64,000 nucleotides of DNA, from the NCBI RefSeq assembly GCF_000741645.1, contig NZ_JGZD01000004.1, positions 1 through 64,000 on the forward strand. The letters run 5' to 3'. The notes under the pieces were generated by a model. The model did not search any database. It was not told the DNA's origin and was given only the letters and a program-made list of their open reading frames with translations. Numbering within the stretch: position 1 is the stretch's first letter; every line of letters begins with the position of its first letter. Source of the DNA: Bifidobacterium minimum (lineage in GTDB: Bacteria; Actinomycetota; Actinomycetes; Actinomycetales; Bifidobacteriaceae). Positions 53,280-63,494 of this stretch are shown piece by piece. The position numbers and the translations under genes were made by a program.

Positions 53280-54397
53280 AGCAATCCAAGCCCGACTCGG
53301 ATGGCCGGACGTCGCGGACGCGTTCCTCGTCAGGTGGCGTCGTGTATACGGTTCTTGGTCTGTTGGGGGAGATCCTCATCACGTTGGCCGCCATATGCGC
53401 GTTGTATGTCGTCTGGCAGCTGTGGTGGACGGGAGTGGAGGCGGAGCGCAGTCAGGCCGACATGCGGCAGTCGGTCTCATGGGAGGATCCGGGGTCGTCC
53501 GGCAAGGTCTCCATAGCCAAGGCCCAGAAGGGCGATCCGCCGGAGCAGCCCACCAGTGCCAGCTCCAACGAGCTCATCGGCGAGGTCTATATCCCGAGGT
53601 TCGGAGATTCCTGGGTGCGCAATCTTGTGGAGGGCACCGATATGGCGCAGCTGAACCTCCATGGTTTCGGGCATTATATGAGTTCTCAGATGCCGGGGCA
53701 GGTGGGCAATTTTGCCGTCGCGGCCCACAGAAGCGGCTATGGGCAGTCCCTGGGGGACATCGACAAACTCCGGTCGGGTGATCCGATCATCATCCGTACC
53801 AAGGATTATTGGTATGTGTACCGATACACGACCCATGAGATCGTGCTTCCCAGCGATGTGAGCGTCGTGTCGTCGAACCCGGAGCATCCCAACGAGAAGC
53901 CGACCAAGCGGATGATCACCATGACCACGTGCGAGCCCCGATACTCGTATGCCACGCATCGGTGGATAGCCTACGGCGAGTTGTCGTACTGGGCGAAGGT
54001 GTCGGATGGTATCCCGCAGGAGCTGGCCTCCACGGATGGAACAGGTAAGGTGACCTTCGTCTCGCGGAACGCGGGGGAGTCGGATGCGCTGATCACGATG
54101 CCTGGTCTGACGAGCATCATGGCCGTCCTCCTGATCGTCTACGCCGTGTTGGCTGCTGCCGCCGCTGCCGCCTGGCAGTGGCCCGCGATCCGCGCATGGC
54201 GCGAACCGCGCAGAAGGACGTCGACCGGTCTCTACGGGTGGCTCGTCCGTCTGCAGCCCGGTGTTCTGCCGATTCGTCTGGTGCTGGTTCTTCTGCTGCT
54301 TCTCGTGGCAGTGGCGGCCATGTTCCAGTGGGCCTTCCCCTGGGCAGCCGCGAACATCCCCTATCTGCAACGTATGTCCAACTATGTGACGGTGTAG
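53276..54397 (+). CDS. Class E sortase
   Basis: Transpeptidase of 373 residues that anchors surface proteins or builds pili. Membrane helix near residues 25-48; catalytic His in AVAAHRSGYG, Cys in MITMTTCEPRYSY, and Arg in YATHRWIAYG region. Unlike many class E enzymes it also has two C-terminal helices (LTSIMAVLLIVYAVLAAAAA and IRLVLVLLLLLVAVAAMFQW). Follows DUF881 and precedes pabA, a common actinobacterial order. Confidence 0.9.
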   Translation: MKQSKPDSDGRTSRTRSSSGGVVYTVLGLLGEILITLAAICALYVVWQLWWTGVEAERSQADMRQSVSWEDPGSSGKVSIAKAQKGDPPEQPTSASSNELIGEVYIPRFGDSWVRNLVEGTDMAQLNLHGFGHYMSSQMPGQVGNFAVAAHRSGYGQSLGDIDKLRSGDPIIIRTKDYWYVYRYTTHEIVLPSDVSVVSSNPEHPNEKPTKRMITMTTCEPRYSYATHRWIAYGELSYWAKVSDGIPQELASTDGTGKVTFVSRNAGESDALITMPGLTSIMAVLLIVYAVLAAAAAAAWQWPAIRAWREPRRRTSTGLYGWLVRLQPGVLPIRLVLVLLLLLVAVAAMFQWAFPWAAANIPYLQRMSNYVTV

Positions 54398-54472
54398 ATT
54401 CGAATGGTGGACGCATGTGGGAGTGATGAGCGCATGCGGGGTGACGGGCGTTCGATATCGGAAGGAACGACG

Positions 54473-55117
54473 ATGAGCAATTCCGCGCGGATTCTTGTGG
54501 TGGACAACTACGATTCTTTTGTGTACACCATCGTCGGGTATCTCAGGACCCTGGGGGCCCGTGTGGACGTCGTGCGCAACGACGCCATCGATCCATCGCA
54601 TGATGATGTGATAGCCCCGTACGATGGCGTTCTGATCTCTCCTGGACCGGGTACGCCGTCGCAGGCCGGTGCAAGCGAGGACATCATACGGCTGTGCGCC
54701 TCGACGGGCACGCCCATGTTCGGCGTCTGCCTAGGGATGCAGGCGCTCGCCGAGGTGTATGGGGCCACCGTCGACCACGCTCCGACCATCATGCACGGGA
54801 AGACGAGCCAGATAGACCATGACGATGATGAGATCTTCGAGGGTGTGCCCAACCCGATGACGGCCACGCGGTACCATTCGCTTGCGGTCGAGGAGGATTC
54901 CGTGCCGCCCGAACTGGCGGTAACCGCATTCACGCGCGACGACCGCACGGTTCAGGCGATCCGGCACAGGACGCTTCCGCTCTACGCGGTGCAGTTCCAC
55001 CCTGAGTCCGTCATGACCGAAGGCGGATATCGGCTGCTGGCCAACTGGCTGCGGCTGTGTGGACAGGATGGCGCCGTGGGGAAGTCCCTGGGGATGCGTC
55101 CAAAGGTCGCAGCGTAA
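54473..55117 (+). CDS. pabA: Glutamine amidotransferase, PabA/TrpG type
   Basis: 214 residues, class I amidotransferase supplying ammonia to aminodeoxychorismate synthase or anthranilate synthase. Catalytic Cys in GVCLGMQALAEVYG and His-Glu in QFHPESVMTEGGY; ISPGPGTPSQAG is the oxyanion region. Location between sortase and pknB matches TrpG/PabA of mycobacteria. No pabB or trpE is adjacent, so folate or tryptophan assignment stays open. GAAGGA precedes the ATG at 54473. Confidence 0.92.
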   Translation: MSNSARILVVDNYDSFVYTIVGYLRTLGARVDVVRNDAIDPSHDDVIAPYDGVLISPGPGTPSQAGASEDIIRLCASTGTPMFGVCLGMQALAEVYGATVDHAPTIMHGKTSQIDHDDDEIFEGVPNPMTATRYHSLAVEEDSVPPELAVTAFTRDDRTVQAIRHRTLPLYAVQFHPESVMTEGGYRLLANWLRLCGQDGAVGKSLGMRPKVAA

Positions 55118-55236
55118 CGCCTCGGTAGTCCAAACGCACGTGTGTCCGTGGATTTTGCGTGCGTGGGTTCTCCGACATCCACACACGGCTTGAATGCAGC
55201 GACGACCGACCGCAGGCCGGAGTGTCGATAGGGGAC

Positions 55237-55266
55237 GGCGGTCCCTGCCGGTACGACGGGACCGCC
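55237..55266. terminator. Hairpin between pabA and pknB
   Basis: GGCGGTCCC / GGGACCGCC, 9-base perfect arms with a 12-base loop, in the convergent gap. The rest of 55118-55378 shows nothing else. Confidence 0.5.
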
Positions 55267-55378
55267 ATGCGACTAGCCGGGGCCTGTTTCATGCGTCCGT
55301 TGCATGTGTCGTCCGCCTATGGTCATGCCTCAGCTATGTGTGTCAGTTCTATGTGTGGTTGGCGTCGGTCGTCCACCA

Positions 55379-57414
55379 TCAGTCGCCTGTGGTTGCCGGT
55401 GAGCTCGTGGTAGGGCTGGTGGTGGGACTCGGTGATGACCCCGCCTGGGTGGTGAGGGTGATCGTCGACCCCTTGTCCACCGTCTGGCCCGCCTGAGGCG
55501 ACATGGCCGTGACGATATCCGTATCGGCGGGGTTGCCGGTGGCCGGGGAGACGTTCAGACCGGCGGCCTCGAGTATCCGCTTGGCTTCGGCGTAGGTGGT
55601 GGTTCCGAGGTTGATGCCCGACGGGACGGTCACCTGCTCCTTGCCCTTCGAGACATAGACCGTGATGGTCGTCCCCTGCTCCACGGTCGAGCCGGATGCG
55701 GGATTGGTGCGCGTGACCTTGCCGGATGCGACGGTGTCGGAATATTCCTCTTCGACGTTCGTGTTGAATCCCTGATCGTGAAGCGTCGAGAGGGCGGAGT
55801 CCTTGCTCTGCCCGGTCAGTCCGTCGGGAACCTGCGTCATTCCCGACGATATGTACAGCAGAATCGTCGATCCCTTCTCGGCCGACGTCCCGGCATCGGG
55901 ATTCGTGCGGGTCACATGGTCCTTCGCCACGTCGGCGCTGTCCTCGGTCTGGGTGCTTGACCCCACCTCGAACCCAGCGGCCTCCAGAGCCTTGCGCGCC
56001 TCGTCCTGGGTCATGCCCTTGACCGTGGGAACCGTGACGGATTGCGGGCCGGCCGAGAACCATACGGTGACGGTGGAGCCCTTCTTAACCTGGGTCCCGG
56101 CGGTCGGACGCTGCTTGGTCACGTTTCCGGCCGGAAGCGTCGAGTCGGTGTCCGTCTTGGACGACAGAACCAGGCCCAGAGCCTCCAGCTTCTTCCTGAC
56201 GGCGGCCTCGGTGCTGGATTGGCTGAACGTCGGCACCGTCACCATGGCGTTCTTCTCCGCATTGGATCGATTCACCATGATGATTCCCGCGACGATCAGC
56301 GCCACGACCACCAGGCCCGCGATGACGCTGCCGATGATGATCCTCTTGCGACGCTTGGTCTGTGTGCGCTGGGCCGTCCGCGTCTCGGCGGCGGGAACGG
56401 GGTCGGCGAACTCCTCCATCAGGGGGTTGAACGCCTGCGTGGAAGTGGTTTCGCCCGGGAAGGCCTGGGTCGCGCCGGTCTGGTTCCCCGCGTCCATCGC
56501 CTTTGTGGCGGAGAGATCGGTCAGGGGATTGAAATCGGCCGCTGTCGGAACCCCGCCGTTCATGAACGCAAGGATGTCGGCACGGAACTCGGTGGCCGTG
56601 GCATACCGGTTCTGTCGGTCCTTAGCCATGGCCTTCGCGCAGATCTTGTCCCACATCGAAGGAAGACCGGGAATGATGGCGCTGGGAGGTGTGGCCACCT
56701 CGGATACGTGCTGGTAGGCGATGGCGACGGCGGAGTCGCCGGTGAACGGGGGCTTCCCGGTAAGCATCTCGTACAGGACGCATCCGGCCGAGTACAGGTC
56801 CGATCGCATGTCGACGTTCTCGCCGCGCGCCTGCTCCGGGGAGAGGTATTGCGCGGTTCCGACGACCCCCTGGGATTGGGTCATGGTGGCGGCCGAATCG
56901 TCAAGCGCGCGGGCGATGCCGAAGTCCATGACCTTCACGATGCCCTGCTCGGAGATCATGATGTTGCCGGGCTTGATGTCACGGTGGATGATCCCCATCC
57001 TGTGGGAGTACTCCAAGGCGTTGAGAACCCCGACCATCACCTGCGCGGCGTCGCGTTGGGTGAGTGCGCCGTTGGCGTGGATGATGTCCCGTAGGTCTGA
57101 CCCTTGACGTATTCCATCACCAGATAGGGGAGATGCTCGCTGTGCCCGTTGCCGTCGGTGACGTTCTCCTCGCCGGAGTCATAGATGTTGACGATGTTCG
57201 GGTTGTTCATCTGCGCGACGGAGTGGGCCTCGCGACGGAAACGTGACAGGAATATCTCGTCGTTCGCGAGGTCGGACCGCATGATCTTGATCGCGACGGT
57301 ACGGCCCAGACGGGTGTCGGTGGCCTGACGCACCTCGGCCATCCCGCCTCTGCCGATGAGCTGGCCGAGCTGGTATCGTCCGTTAGCCAATGACGATGGC
57401 ATGATGCTGTTCAT
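55379..57414 (-). pseudogene. pknB: Ser/Thr protein kinase PknB with PASTA domains, frameshifted
   Basis: The kinase N-lobe ([20 protein letters not shown], then [10 protein letters not shown]) ends in one frame at [10 protein letters not shown]. At about 57094 one base is missing; the other frame continues [19 protein letters not shown] and MGIIHRDIKPGNIMI (catalytic loop), DFGIARAL, and APE-like SPEQARG. After the kinase comes a membrane helix (IIIGSVIAGLVVVALIVAGI) and four PASTA repeats, which bind peptidoglycan/muropeptides. The gene is intact apart from this break, which argues for a sequencing error. Overlaps pknA by ATGA. Confidence 0.88.
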
Positions 57415-58460
57415 TGCTGTTCCTTCCAGTCGATCCGTGCGTGGGCCGGCGTTGCGTGGCGGTGTGTGCGTGGTTGTGACGCGTGGTCGTCGGGAAGCGA
57501 GTCACCATCATCGTCGGACGATGCTGACTGCGGGCGCTGCAGCAGCGTCCCCTGGTGCGGTGAGCTGGAGACGACGCGTGCATGGCCCGTGCCCTGATTC
57601 GCCAGGGCGGAATCGTCTCCCACGGGCGTCTCCTCGTCCAGCAGACGCCGTTCGATGCGCGACAGCGTTCGTGATACGACCAGGGCGTCCTGCGGGCGGT
57701 CCCGGGGATCCTTGGACAGCATGGACATGACGAACAGATTGAGCTGCAGATCCACGCTATCGGGAAGCGGCGGGACCACGTCGTTGACGTGGGCGGCGGC
57801 GATGTCGACCGCCGTGGTGCCGGTGAAGGGACGGTGTCCGCACAGCCCCTCGTAGGCCACCACGCCCAGCGAATAGATGTCGGACTGGGGTGTCGCCTGT
57901 TTCCCTTGCGCCTGTTCGGGAGATATGTATTGCGCCGTCCCCACGACCATCCCATCCTGTGTTATCTGCTCCTGATTGGTCGAGTAGGAGACCCCGAAAT
58001 CGGTGATCTTGACCTCGCCGTCGTCGGCGACCATGATATTGGCCGGTTTGACGTCGCGGTGGATGACGCCGTGCGAATGAGCCACGAAAAGCCCTCGGGC
58101 GGTCTGCATGAGAATGGGCAGAAGCTCGGTGGGGGGTATCGCCCCGCGCTCATGGTAGATGTCCGCCAGGGATTTGCTGGGGACGTACTCCATGATGAGG
58201 AATCCGATGCCGTTGTGCTCGTAGTATTCGAACAGGGCCGCGATGTTGGGATGCGCGAGGTTGGCCGAATTGTGGGCCTCCGTCCGCAGCCGACGGAGCT
58301 TGACCTCGACGTCTCCGGTGTCACCGCGCAGCGCCTTGATCGCCACCGGACGCTCAAGCTGGATGTCGTAGCCCTTCCAGACCTCGCCCATGCCCCCCTG
58401 GGCAAGGCGATGGTCGAGGCGGTATCGCCCATGGATGAGCTGCCCCTCGATGAGTTTCAT
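57411..58460 (-). CDS. pknA: Ser/Thr protein kinase PknA-like
   Basis: 349 residues. Kinase motifs: [14 protein letters not shown] (P-loop), [29 protein letters not shown] and [14 protein letters not shown]. Phosphorylates cell-wall and division proteins with PknB in actinobacteria. The C-terminal 80 residues are polar and low complexity; I see no membrane helix, unlike mycobacterial PknA, so it may be soluble. Overlaps pbpA and pknB by ATGA. Confidence 0.9.
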   Translation of the reverse strand: MKLIEGQLIHGRYRLDHRLAQGGMGEVWKGYDIQLERPVAIKALRGDTGDVEVKLRRLRTEAHNSANLAHPNIAALFEYYEHNGIGFLIMEYVPSKSLADIYHERGAIPPTELLPILMQTARGLFVAHSHGVIHRDVKPANIMVADDGEVKITDFGVSYSTNQEQITQDGMVVGTAQYISPEQAQGKQATPQSDIYSLGVVAYEGLCGHRPFTGTTAVDIAAAHVNDVVPPLPDSVDLQLNLFVMSMLSKDPRDRPQDALVVSRTLSRIERRLLDEETPVGDDSALANQGTGHARVVSSSPHQGTLLQRPQSASSDDDGDSLPDDHASQPRTHRHATPAHARIDWKEQQ

Positions 58461-59923
58461 TCCTTGAGCGCCTCCTCCATCACCTGTTTCATCACTGGTC
58501 CCACTGAATAGGATGCCAGCTCATCAACATTGTGGATGACGACGGCGACGGCGATCTTCGGGTCGTCCGCGGGGGCGAACCCCATGACCCATCCGTCGAT
58601 GGAACTGTTGTCCGATCCGATCTGCGCCGTTCCGGTTTTGGCGGCGACCTTGACTCCATCGATGGACAGCGTCGTGAACTCCTTCGATACCACAGCCTCC
58701 ATCATGGTCGTCAGCTGGCTCGCGGTGCTTTCGCTGAACGCCTTGGACATCACGGTCGGCGATGTCTGCGAGAGGACGGAGAGATCGCTTGAACGTACGC
58801 AATCCACCAGAGTCGGCTGCATAAGCGTGCCCTTGTTGGCGATCGCGGCCGCGATCATGGCGTTCTGCATCGGCGTCTCCAGCGTGTCGCCCTGACCGAT
58901 CGACGCCAGCGCGAGCTTGTCCTCGGTGATGCCCGTGGGGAAGGTCGAGGATATGGCCTTGATGGGCAGTCCCGTGGAGTTCGAGCCGTCAAGGGTGATG
59001 GAGGATCCGAAACCCAGTTTCTTCGCCTGAGCGGCGATGGCGGCGTCTCCCAGCTTCACGCCCAGCTGTGCGAACGCCGTGTTGGACGAATACGCCATGG
59101 CGTCCTCCAACGAGATCTTCCCGTTCACGCCGTTGGCCTGATAGGCCACATTGGTCAGTTCCGTCATCGTGCCGGGAAGCGTGTAGCTTGAACCGGCCGG
59201 GATGCTGCTGCTGGTCGTGTATTTTCCGCTTTCCAGCGCCGCGGCCGCGACCACGGTTTTGAACGTGGACCCGGGAGGATAGAGCTGCGATGTGGCACGG
59301 TTGAGCATGGGATTGAGCGAATCGCCGGTCAGGGATGCGTAGGCCTTGTTGACTTTCGACGTGTCGTGGGATACCAGCTGGTTGGGGTCGTAGCTGGGGG
59401 TGCTGACCATGGCCCTGATGCGTCCGGTGCTGGGCTCGATGGCCACAAGCGACGCGTCCTCGTTCTTGAGCAGATTATAGGCGAGGGTCTGCAGCTTGGG
59501 ATCGATGGACGTCTCGATGGATGCCCCCTGGCTCTCTCCCCCCGTGAACAACGATTTGAACTTCTGCCAGAACAGCGTGTTCGATTGCCCGCTCAGAAGT
59601 TTGCCGCGTGACGCCTCGATGCCGCGGTCGGCGTTCTGGCTGATGGAGAAGTAGCCGGTGACGGGCGCGTATACGGCACCCGCCTTGTAGGTGCGTTGGT
59701 ATTTGAACGCGTCGTTGACGGGATTCGATTCGGCCAGAACGGTGCCATCGGCCGCCAGTATGGCGCCTCGCGGAGCGTCGAACTCATGATAGAGCGAGCG
59801 CCCGTTGCGGGGGTCGGAATCGAGCGTATCCGCGCGTATCGCCGTGATAATCGTCGAGGATCCCGCAAGGACCACGAAAAGGACGACCACGGCGACGAAT
59901 AACTGTCGAAGGTAATTGTTCAT
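58457..59923 (-). CDS. pbpA: Class B penicillin-binding protein PbpA (transpeptidase)
   Basis: 488 residues. N-terminal anchor (LFVAVVVLFVVLAGSS), dimerisation domain with RGAILAADGTVLAES, then the transpeptidase: active-site PPGSTFKTVVA (SxxK), YSSNTAFA (SxN), and AAKTGTAQIG (KTG). Cross-links peptidoglycan, probably with the adjacent RodA/FtsW glycosyltransferase as cognate pair. Overlaps rodA by ATGA. Confidence 0.94.
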   Translation of the reverse strand: MNNYLRQLFVAVVVLFVVLAGSSTIITAIRADTLDSDPRNGRSLYHEFDAPRGAILAADGTVLAESNPVNDAFKYQRTYKAGAVYAPVTGYFSISQNADRGIEASRGKLLSGQSNTLFWQKFKSLFTGGESQGASIETSIDPKLQTLAYNLLKNEDASLVAIEPSTGRIRAMVSTPSYDPNQLVSHDTSKVNKAYASLTGDSLNPMLNRATSQLYPPGSTFKTVVAAAALESGKYTTSSSIPAGSSYTLPGTMTELTNVAYQANGVNGKISLEDAMAYSSNTAFAQLGVKLGDAAIAAQAKKLGFGSSITLDGSNSTGLPIKAISSTFPTGITEDKLALASIGQGDTLETPMQNAMIAAAIANKGTLMQPTLVDCVRSSDLSVLSQTSPTVMSKAFSESTASQLTTMMEAVVSKEFTTLSIDGVKVAAKTGTAQIGSDNSSIDGWVMGFAPADDPKIAVAVVIHNVDELASYSVGPVMKQVMEEALKE

Positions 59924-61358
59924 GATGTCGATCCCTTGGACGTGGACTCGTCTGAATGCACCATTCTGGGCTTCCGCTCCGGTGCTGTCGCACCCGCTTC
60001 GCGGTCACGGTCCCGCAGGGCCGTCAGGGCTGCGTACCGGAAGGTGTCGGAGGAGACGTCCGCTGCGGGCTTGTTGGCGGAGTTGGAGATCACGATCAAC
60101 AGGGCCGCCAGAATGTAGTTGGCCATCAGCGACGAGCCGCCGGCGGCCATATAGGGCAGCGTCAGACCGGTGAGGGGAATAACGAGGGTTATTCCTCCCA
60201 CGACGGTGAACACCTGAAAGGCCATGGTGAACATAAGCCCCGACGCCAGAAGCTTGCCGAATCCATCTTTGATTTTCATGGCCGTGATGAGACCGGAGGT
60301 GATGATGACCAGATACAGGACGAGGATAGCCAGCAGTCCGACCAGTCCCAGCTCCTCGCCGAGCGACGCGTATATGAAGTCGGAGTTGGCCAGCGGCGTG
60401 AGCGCCGGATGTCCCTGTCCCAGACCCGTTCCAAGAAGCCCGCCGGAGGCCATCCCGAACAGTCCCGAGACGATCTGCCCCGAACCGCCGATGCCCATGC
60501 TGTAGATCGTGGGATCAAAGGGATGCAGCCATGCCTGGATACGGTATCCGACATGCGCGAAAAGCCGGATGGCCAGAAGGTTCCCGCCACGAACGCCACG
60601 AAGCCGATGCCCAGCCAGCTTTTGCGGCCGGTGGCGACATACAGCATGGACACGAACATCGCGAAGAACATCAGCGACGTCCCCAGATCATGCTGGAGCA
60701 CGAGGACGCCCATCGAGGCGATCCACACCACGATGATCGGGCCGAGGTCACGCATCCGGGGGAGTTGGATCCCCATAAGCCTGCGTCCGCCGACGGCGAG
60801 CTGGTCGCGGTGGTCGAAAAGGTAGGCTGCGAAGAAGAAGGCCAGAAAGAGTTTGGCGAACTCGCCGGGCTGCATCGTATGACCGCCGATGCCGATCCAT
60901 ATCCGCGCGCCGCCGATCTGCTTGCCCAGACCGGGAACCATGGGCGAGAGCAGCAGAAGCAGACCGATCACCATGCTGACATACGAGAACCGGCGCAGAA
61001 GACGGTAGTCCTGAAGAAAAACGGTGATGAGGGCCACCATGATGAGCGCGACGCACACCCAGACCAACTGCCGGAACGCCACGTCGGTGCCGTTGCTTTT
61101 GTCGATTCTGGCGATCATGATCGTTCCGGTCGACGTGAGCAGCAGAACGGCCGGAAGGATCGACTGGCTGGCATAGGGCTGGAATTTGAGCAGCAGCCCC
61201 CACTCGACGAGGAACAACGCGGCGACGATGGCCAGTATGCCGGCGTATCTGGCCGGGAATCCGCCCCAGGTGCGTTCGAACATCTGAAGGAAACCTATGA
61301 AGCTGATGAACATGGAGAACAGCAGCAGGGATATTTGACGGCAGCGTGTGGCGATCAT
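59920..61358 (-). pseudogene. rodA: RodA/FtsW-family SEDS glycosyltransferase, frameshifted
   Basis: SEDS protein that polymerises lipid II. The first frame runs from MIATRCRQISLLLFSMFIS through about seven helices, with GARIWIGIGGHTMQPGEFAK and LQHDLGTSLMFFAMFVS, to FVAGTF at about 60575. One missing base there moves the rest to another frame: LAIRLFAHVGYRIQAWLHPF, SGGLLGTGLGQGHPAL, EELGLVGLLAIL, and VVGGITLVIPLTGLTLPYMA with the SEDS C-terminal motif. Both parts are otherwise normal; an assembly error is likely. Confidence 0.88.
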
Positions 61359-62926
61359 CGCGTGCCGTCCTTCGTGGTGGAGCTGGACTTCGATGAGCCG
61401 GACTTCGATGAGCCGGCGCTCGCGGATGCCGAGGCCGATGATGACGGCGATGATCCGGCCGCGTCGTCCTGCTTCTTGAGGTCCTGTGCCTCGCTTTCGA
61501 TGAGCTTGGCGTGTTGTTTGGCCTCGTCCAGCGTGTCCATGGTGATTCCGTTGTCGAGCTGGTCCCGCCAGCCGTCGGGCAGGGACGAGACGAGAATGTC
61601 CGTGCGCTCGATCTCATGCGACAGGCTGAGTCCGAAGATGTTCGTGGGAACGCCCTGGTATATCGTGACGACGCCGTTGTCCTCGCCGAGATAATAGGAC
61701 GACTGGCTCCACCGGTATGCGGCGGCGCCTCCTGCCGCGAGCAGGGCCAGAACGAGGACCGTGATCGCGGCGATGGTCAGACGGATGCGGCGACGCCTTC
61801 TCCTGGTGGTCTGGCGCTGCCGGAGCTGCTCATTGCGGATGGCCTTTGCCACGTCGGGGTCGTTGGGATCGGCGGTCAGCCTCCCGTCGCGTTTCTGCAC
61901 CACGGGTATCTCGCTGGTGTCGAGGTTGGCGCGTTCCCCCGATTTCTCGCGCACCGCGGACGGCTGGGCTATGCGGGGGGCCTCCGAGGCGGCGCTTTTG
62001 TCGTCCTGGGCGAGCGCCGCGGCGCGTTGCGCGGGCGATTCGTTGTTGGCGCGCAGCGAAGGGGCGCTCGCCACGGGTTCGTTGACGATGTCGGCGATGG
62101 GCTCGAGTGTGGCGCTCGCCGCTCCGCCGATCAGCGGCGTCTGGCTGGGGCCTTCGAAGGATGAGGAGTCAAGGCATAGCGTGGCGTCCGCCACCACCGC
62201 GGTGACGTTGTCGGTGCTTCCCGCCTTGAGCGCCAGGGACACGAGTATCTGGGCGCAGTCTTCGAGGCTGGCCGTATCCGTGAGGATCTGCTCGATGGTT
62301 GAGTCCTCGAGCACGCCGCAAAGGCCATCCGAGCACAGGAGCCAGCGGTCGCCGGGACGCGCCGCGCGGATCGCGATGTCGGGACGCGGATCGATGTCGA
62401 AGTCCCCCAGAACGCGCATCACCACATTGCGCTGGGGGTGGTTGCGTCCCTCCGCCTCGGTGATCCTCCCCGTGTCGATGAGATGCTGGACGTAGCTGTG
62501 GTCCAACGTCATGCGCCCCAGATGCCCGTTGCGCAGGAGGTAGGCGCGGGAGTCCCCGATATGCGCGAGGATCCAGGAGTTGTCGACCAGTGCCACGGTG
62601 GTCACCGTCGTGCCCATTCCGGCGAGGGTGCGGTCGCGTTTCGCCTTCCCCACGATCGCGTCATGCGCGGCCATAACCGATGTCTCCATCATGGAGGAGA
62701 CGGTTGCGACGTCATCGTCGAGATCGTCGTGTTCGACGTGCGCGAGCGAGCGGATGGCGATCGTCGATGCCGTGTCGCCCCCGGCGTGTCCGCCCATTCC
62801 ATCGCAGATAGCAATCAGATGCTCGCCCGCGAAGGACGAATCCTGATTGTTGCTGCGCACCGTTCCCACATCGGAGACGGTCGTGGAATACATGAACAGC
62901 TTGTGGGACGGGGACGGATCGGTCAT
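61355..62926 (-). CDS. pstP: PP2C-family Ser/Thr phosphatase PstP
   Basis: 523 residues. Cytosolic PP2C domain with metal-binding SNNQDS, AICDGMGGHAGGDTAS, GMGTTVTTV, HIGDSRAYLL, LLCSDGLCG and STDNVTAVV. One membrane helix (LTIAAITVLVLALLAAGGA, about residue 375-395) and an extracellular domain ending in a Ser/Ala/Lys tail. Dephosphorylates PknA/PknB substrates in other actinobacteria. Overlaps rodA by ATGA and follows fhaB by 4 bases. Confidence 0.93.
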   Translation of the reverse strand: MTDPSPSHKLFMYSTTVSDVGTVRSNNQDSSFAGEHLIAICDGMGGHAGGDTASTIAIRSLAHVEHDDLDDDVATVSSMMETSVMAAHDAIVGKAKRDRTLAGMGTTVTTVALVDNSWILAHIGDSRAYLLRNGHLGRMTLDHSYVQHLIDTGRITEAEGRNHPQRNVVMRVLGDFDIDPRPDIAIRAARPGDRWLLCSDGLCGVLEDSTIEQILTDTASLEDCAQILVSLALKAGSTDNVTAVVADATLCLDSSSFEGPSQTPLIGGAASATLEPIADIVNEPVASAPSLRANNESPAQRAAALAQDDKSAASEAPRIAQPSAVREKSGERANLDTSEIPVVQKRDGRLTADPNDPDVAKAIRNEQLRQRQTTRRRRRRIRLTIAAITVLVLALLAAGGAAAYRWSQSSYYLGEDNGVVTIYQGVPTNIFGLSLSHEIERTDILVSSLPDGWRDQLDNGITMDTLDEAKQHAKLIESEAQDLKKQDDAAGSSPSSSASASASAGSSKSGSSKSSSTTKDGTR

Positions 62927-62930
62927 GCGC

Positions 62931-63467
62931 TCACCTCAGCTCAAGAGTGGTGGCGCCTATGCGCACGGGCACTCGTGCCGGAAGGATGGTGGGGGAGTCG
63001 ATGCGACGTTGGTTCACGATGGTCCCGTTCGTGCTTCCCAGATCCTCTATCGCCCAGTTTCCTGTGGCCTGATCCTTGTACACGCGGGCATGATGCGACG
63101 ACACGTACTCGTCGTCGAGCACGACGGTGTTCGACGACGAGCGTCCCACCGTGATGGTCTGATCCGTCAGAGGCACCGACGCTCCTGCGGCGGGGCCGTC
63201 GATGAGAACCAGAAGCGTGGGGCCCGCCGATTCCTCCGGCATCTCGGATGTGGATGGATAGACGGGGGCCGGACCCGCCGCGGCCGGTGATGGAGCGGTG
63301 ACGGCCTTTTTGCGTGCGCGTTTCTCCTGACGACGGTGTGACAGGGACTTGCGGGGGCTGAGGCTGGCGATGTCCCGATGCAGGGAGCGTATCGCTAGGG
63401 CGACGAATACCCAGAGCAGTACCAGGAATCCGTACTTGAGGATGGCGAATGTCAGCTCGGTGATCAT
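62931..63467 (-). CDS. fhaB: FhaB, membrane-anchored FHA-domain protein
   Basis: 178 residues. N-terminal helix (FAILKYGFLVLLWVFVALAI), basic linker (HRRQEKRARKKA), and C-terminal FHA domain with ITVGRSSSN, SSHHARVY and LGSTNGTIVN, the phosphothreonine-binding residues. FHA proteins dock phosphorylated kinases; in mycobacteria FhaB (FipA) links PknA/PknB to FtsZ. 27 bases after fhaA. Confidence 0.92.
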   Translation of the reverse strand: MITELTFAILKYGFLVLLWVFVALAIRSLHRDIASLSPRKSLSHRRQEKRARKKAVTAPSPAAAGPAPVYPSTSEMPEESAGPTLLVLIDGPAAGASVPLTDQTITVGRSSSNTVVLDDEYVSSHHARVYKDQATGNWAIEDLGSTNGTIVNQRRIDSPTILPARVPVRIGATTLELR

Positions 63468-63494
63468 GGGTGCGATTGGCCGCGGCGGACGGCT

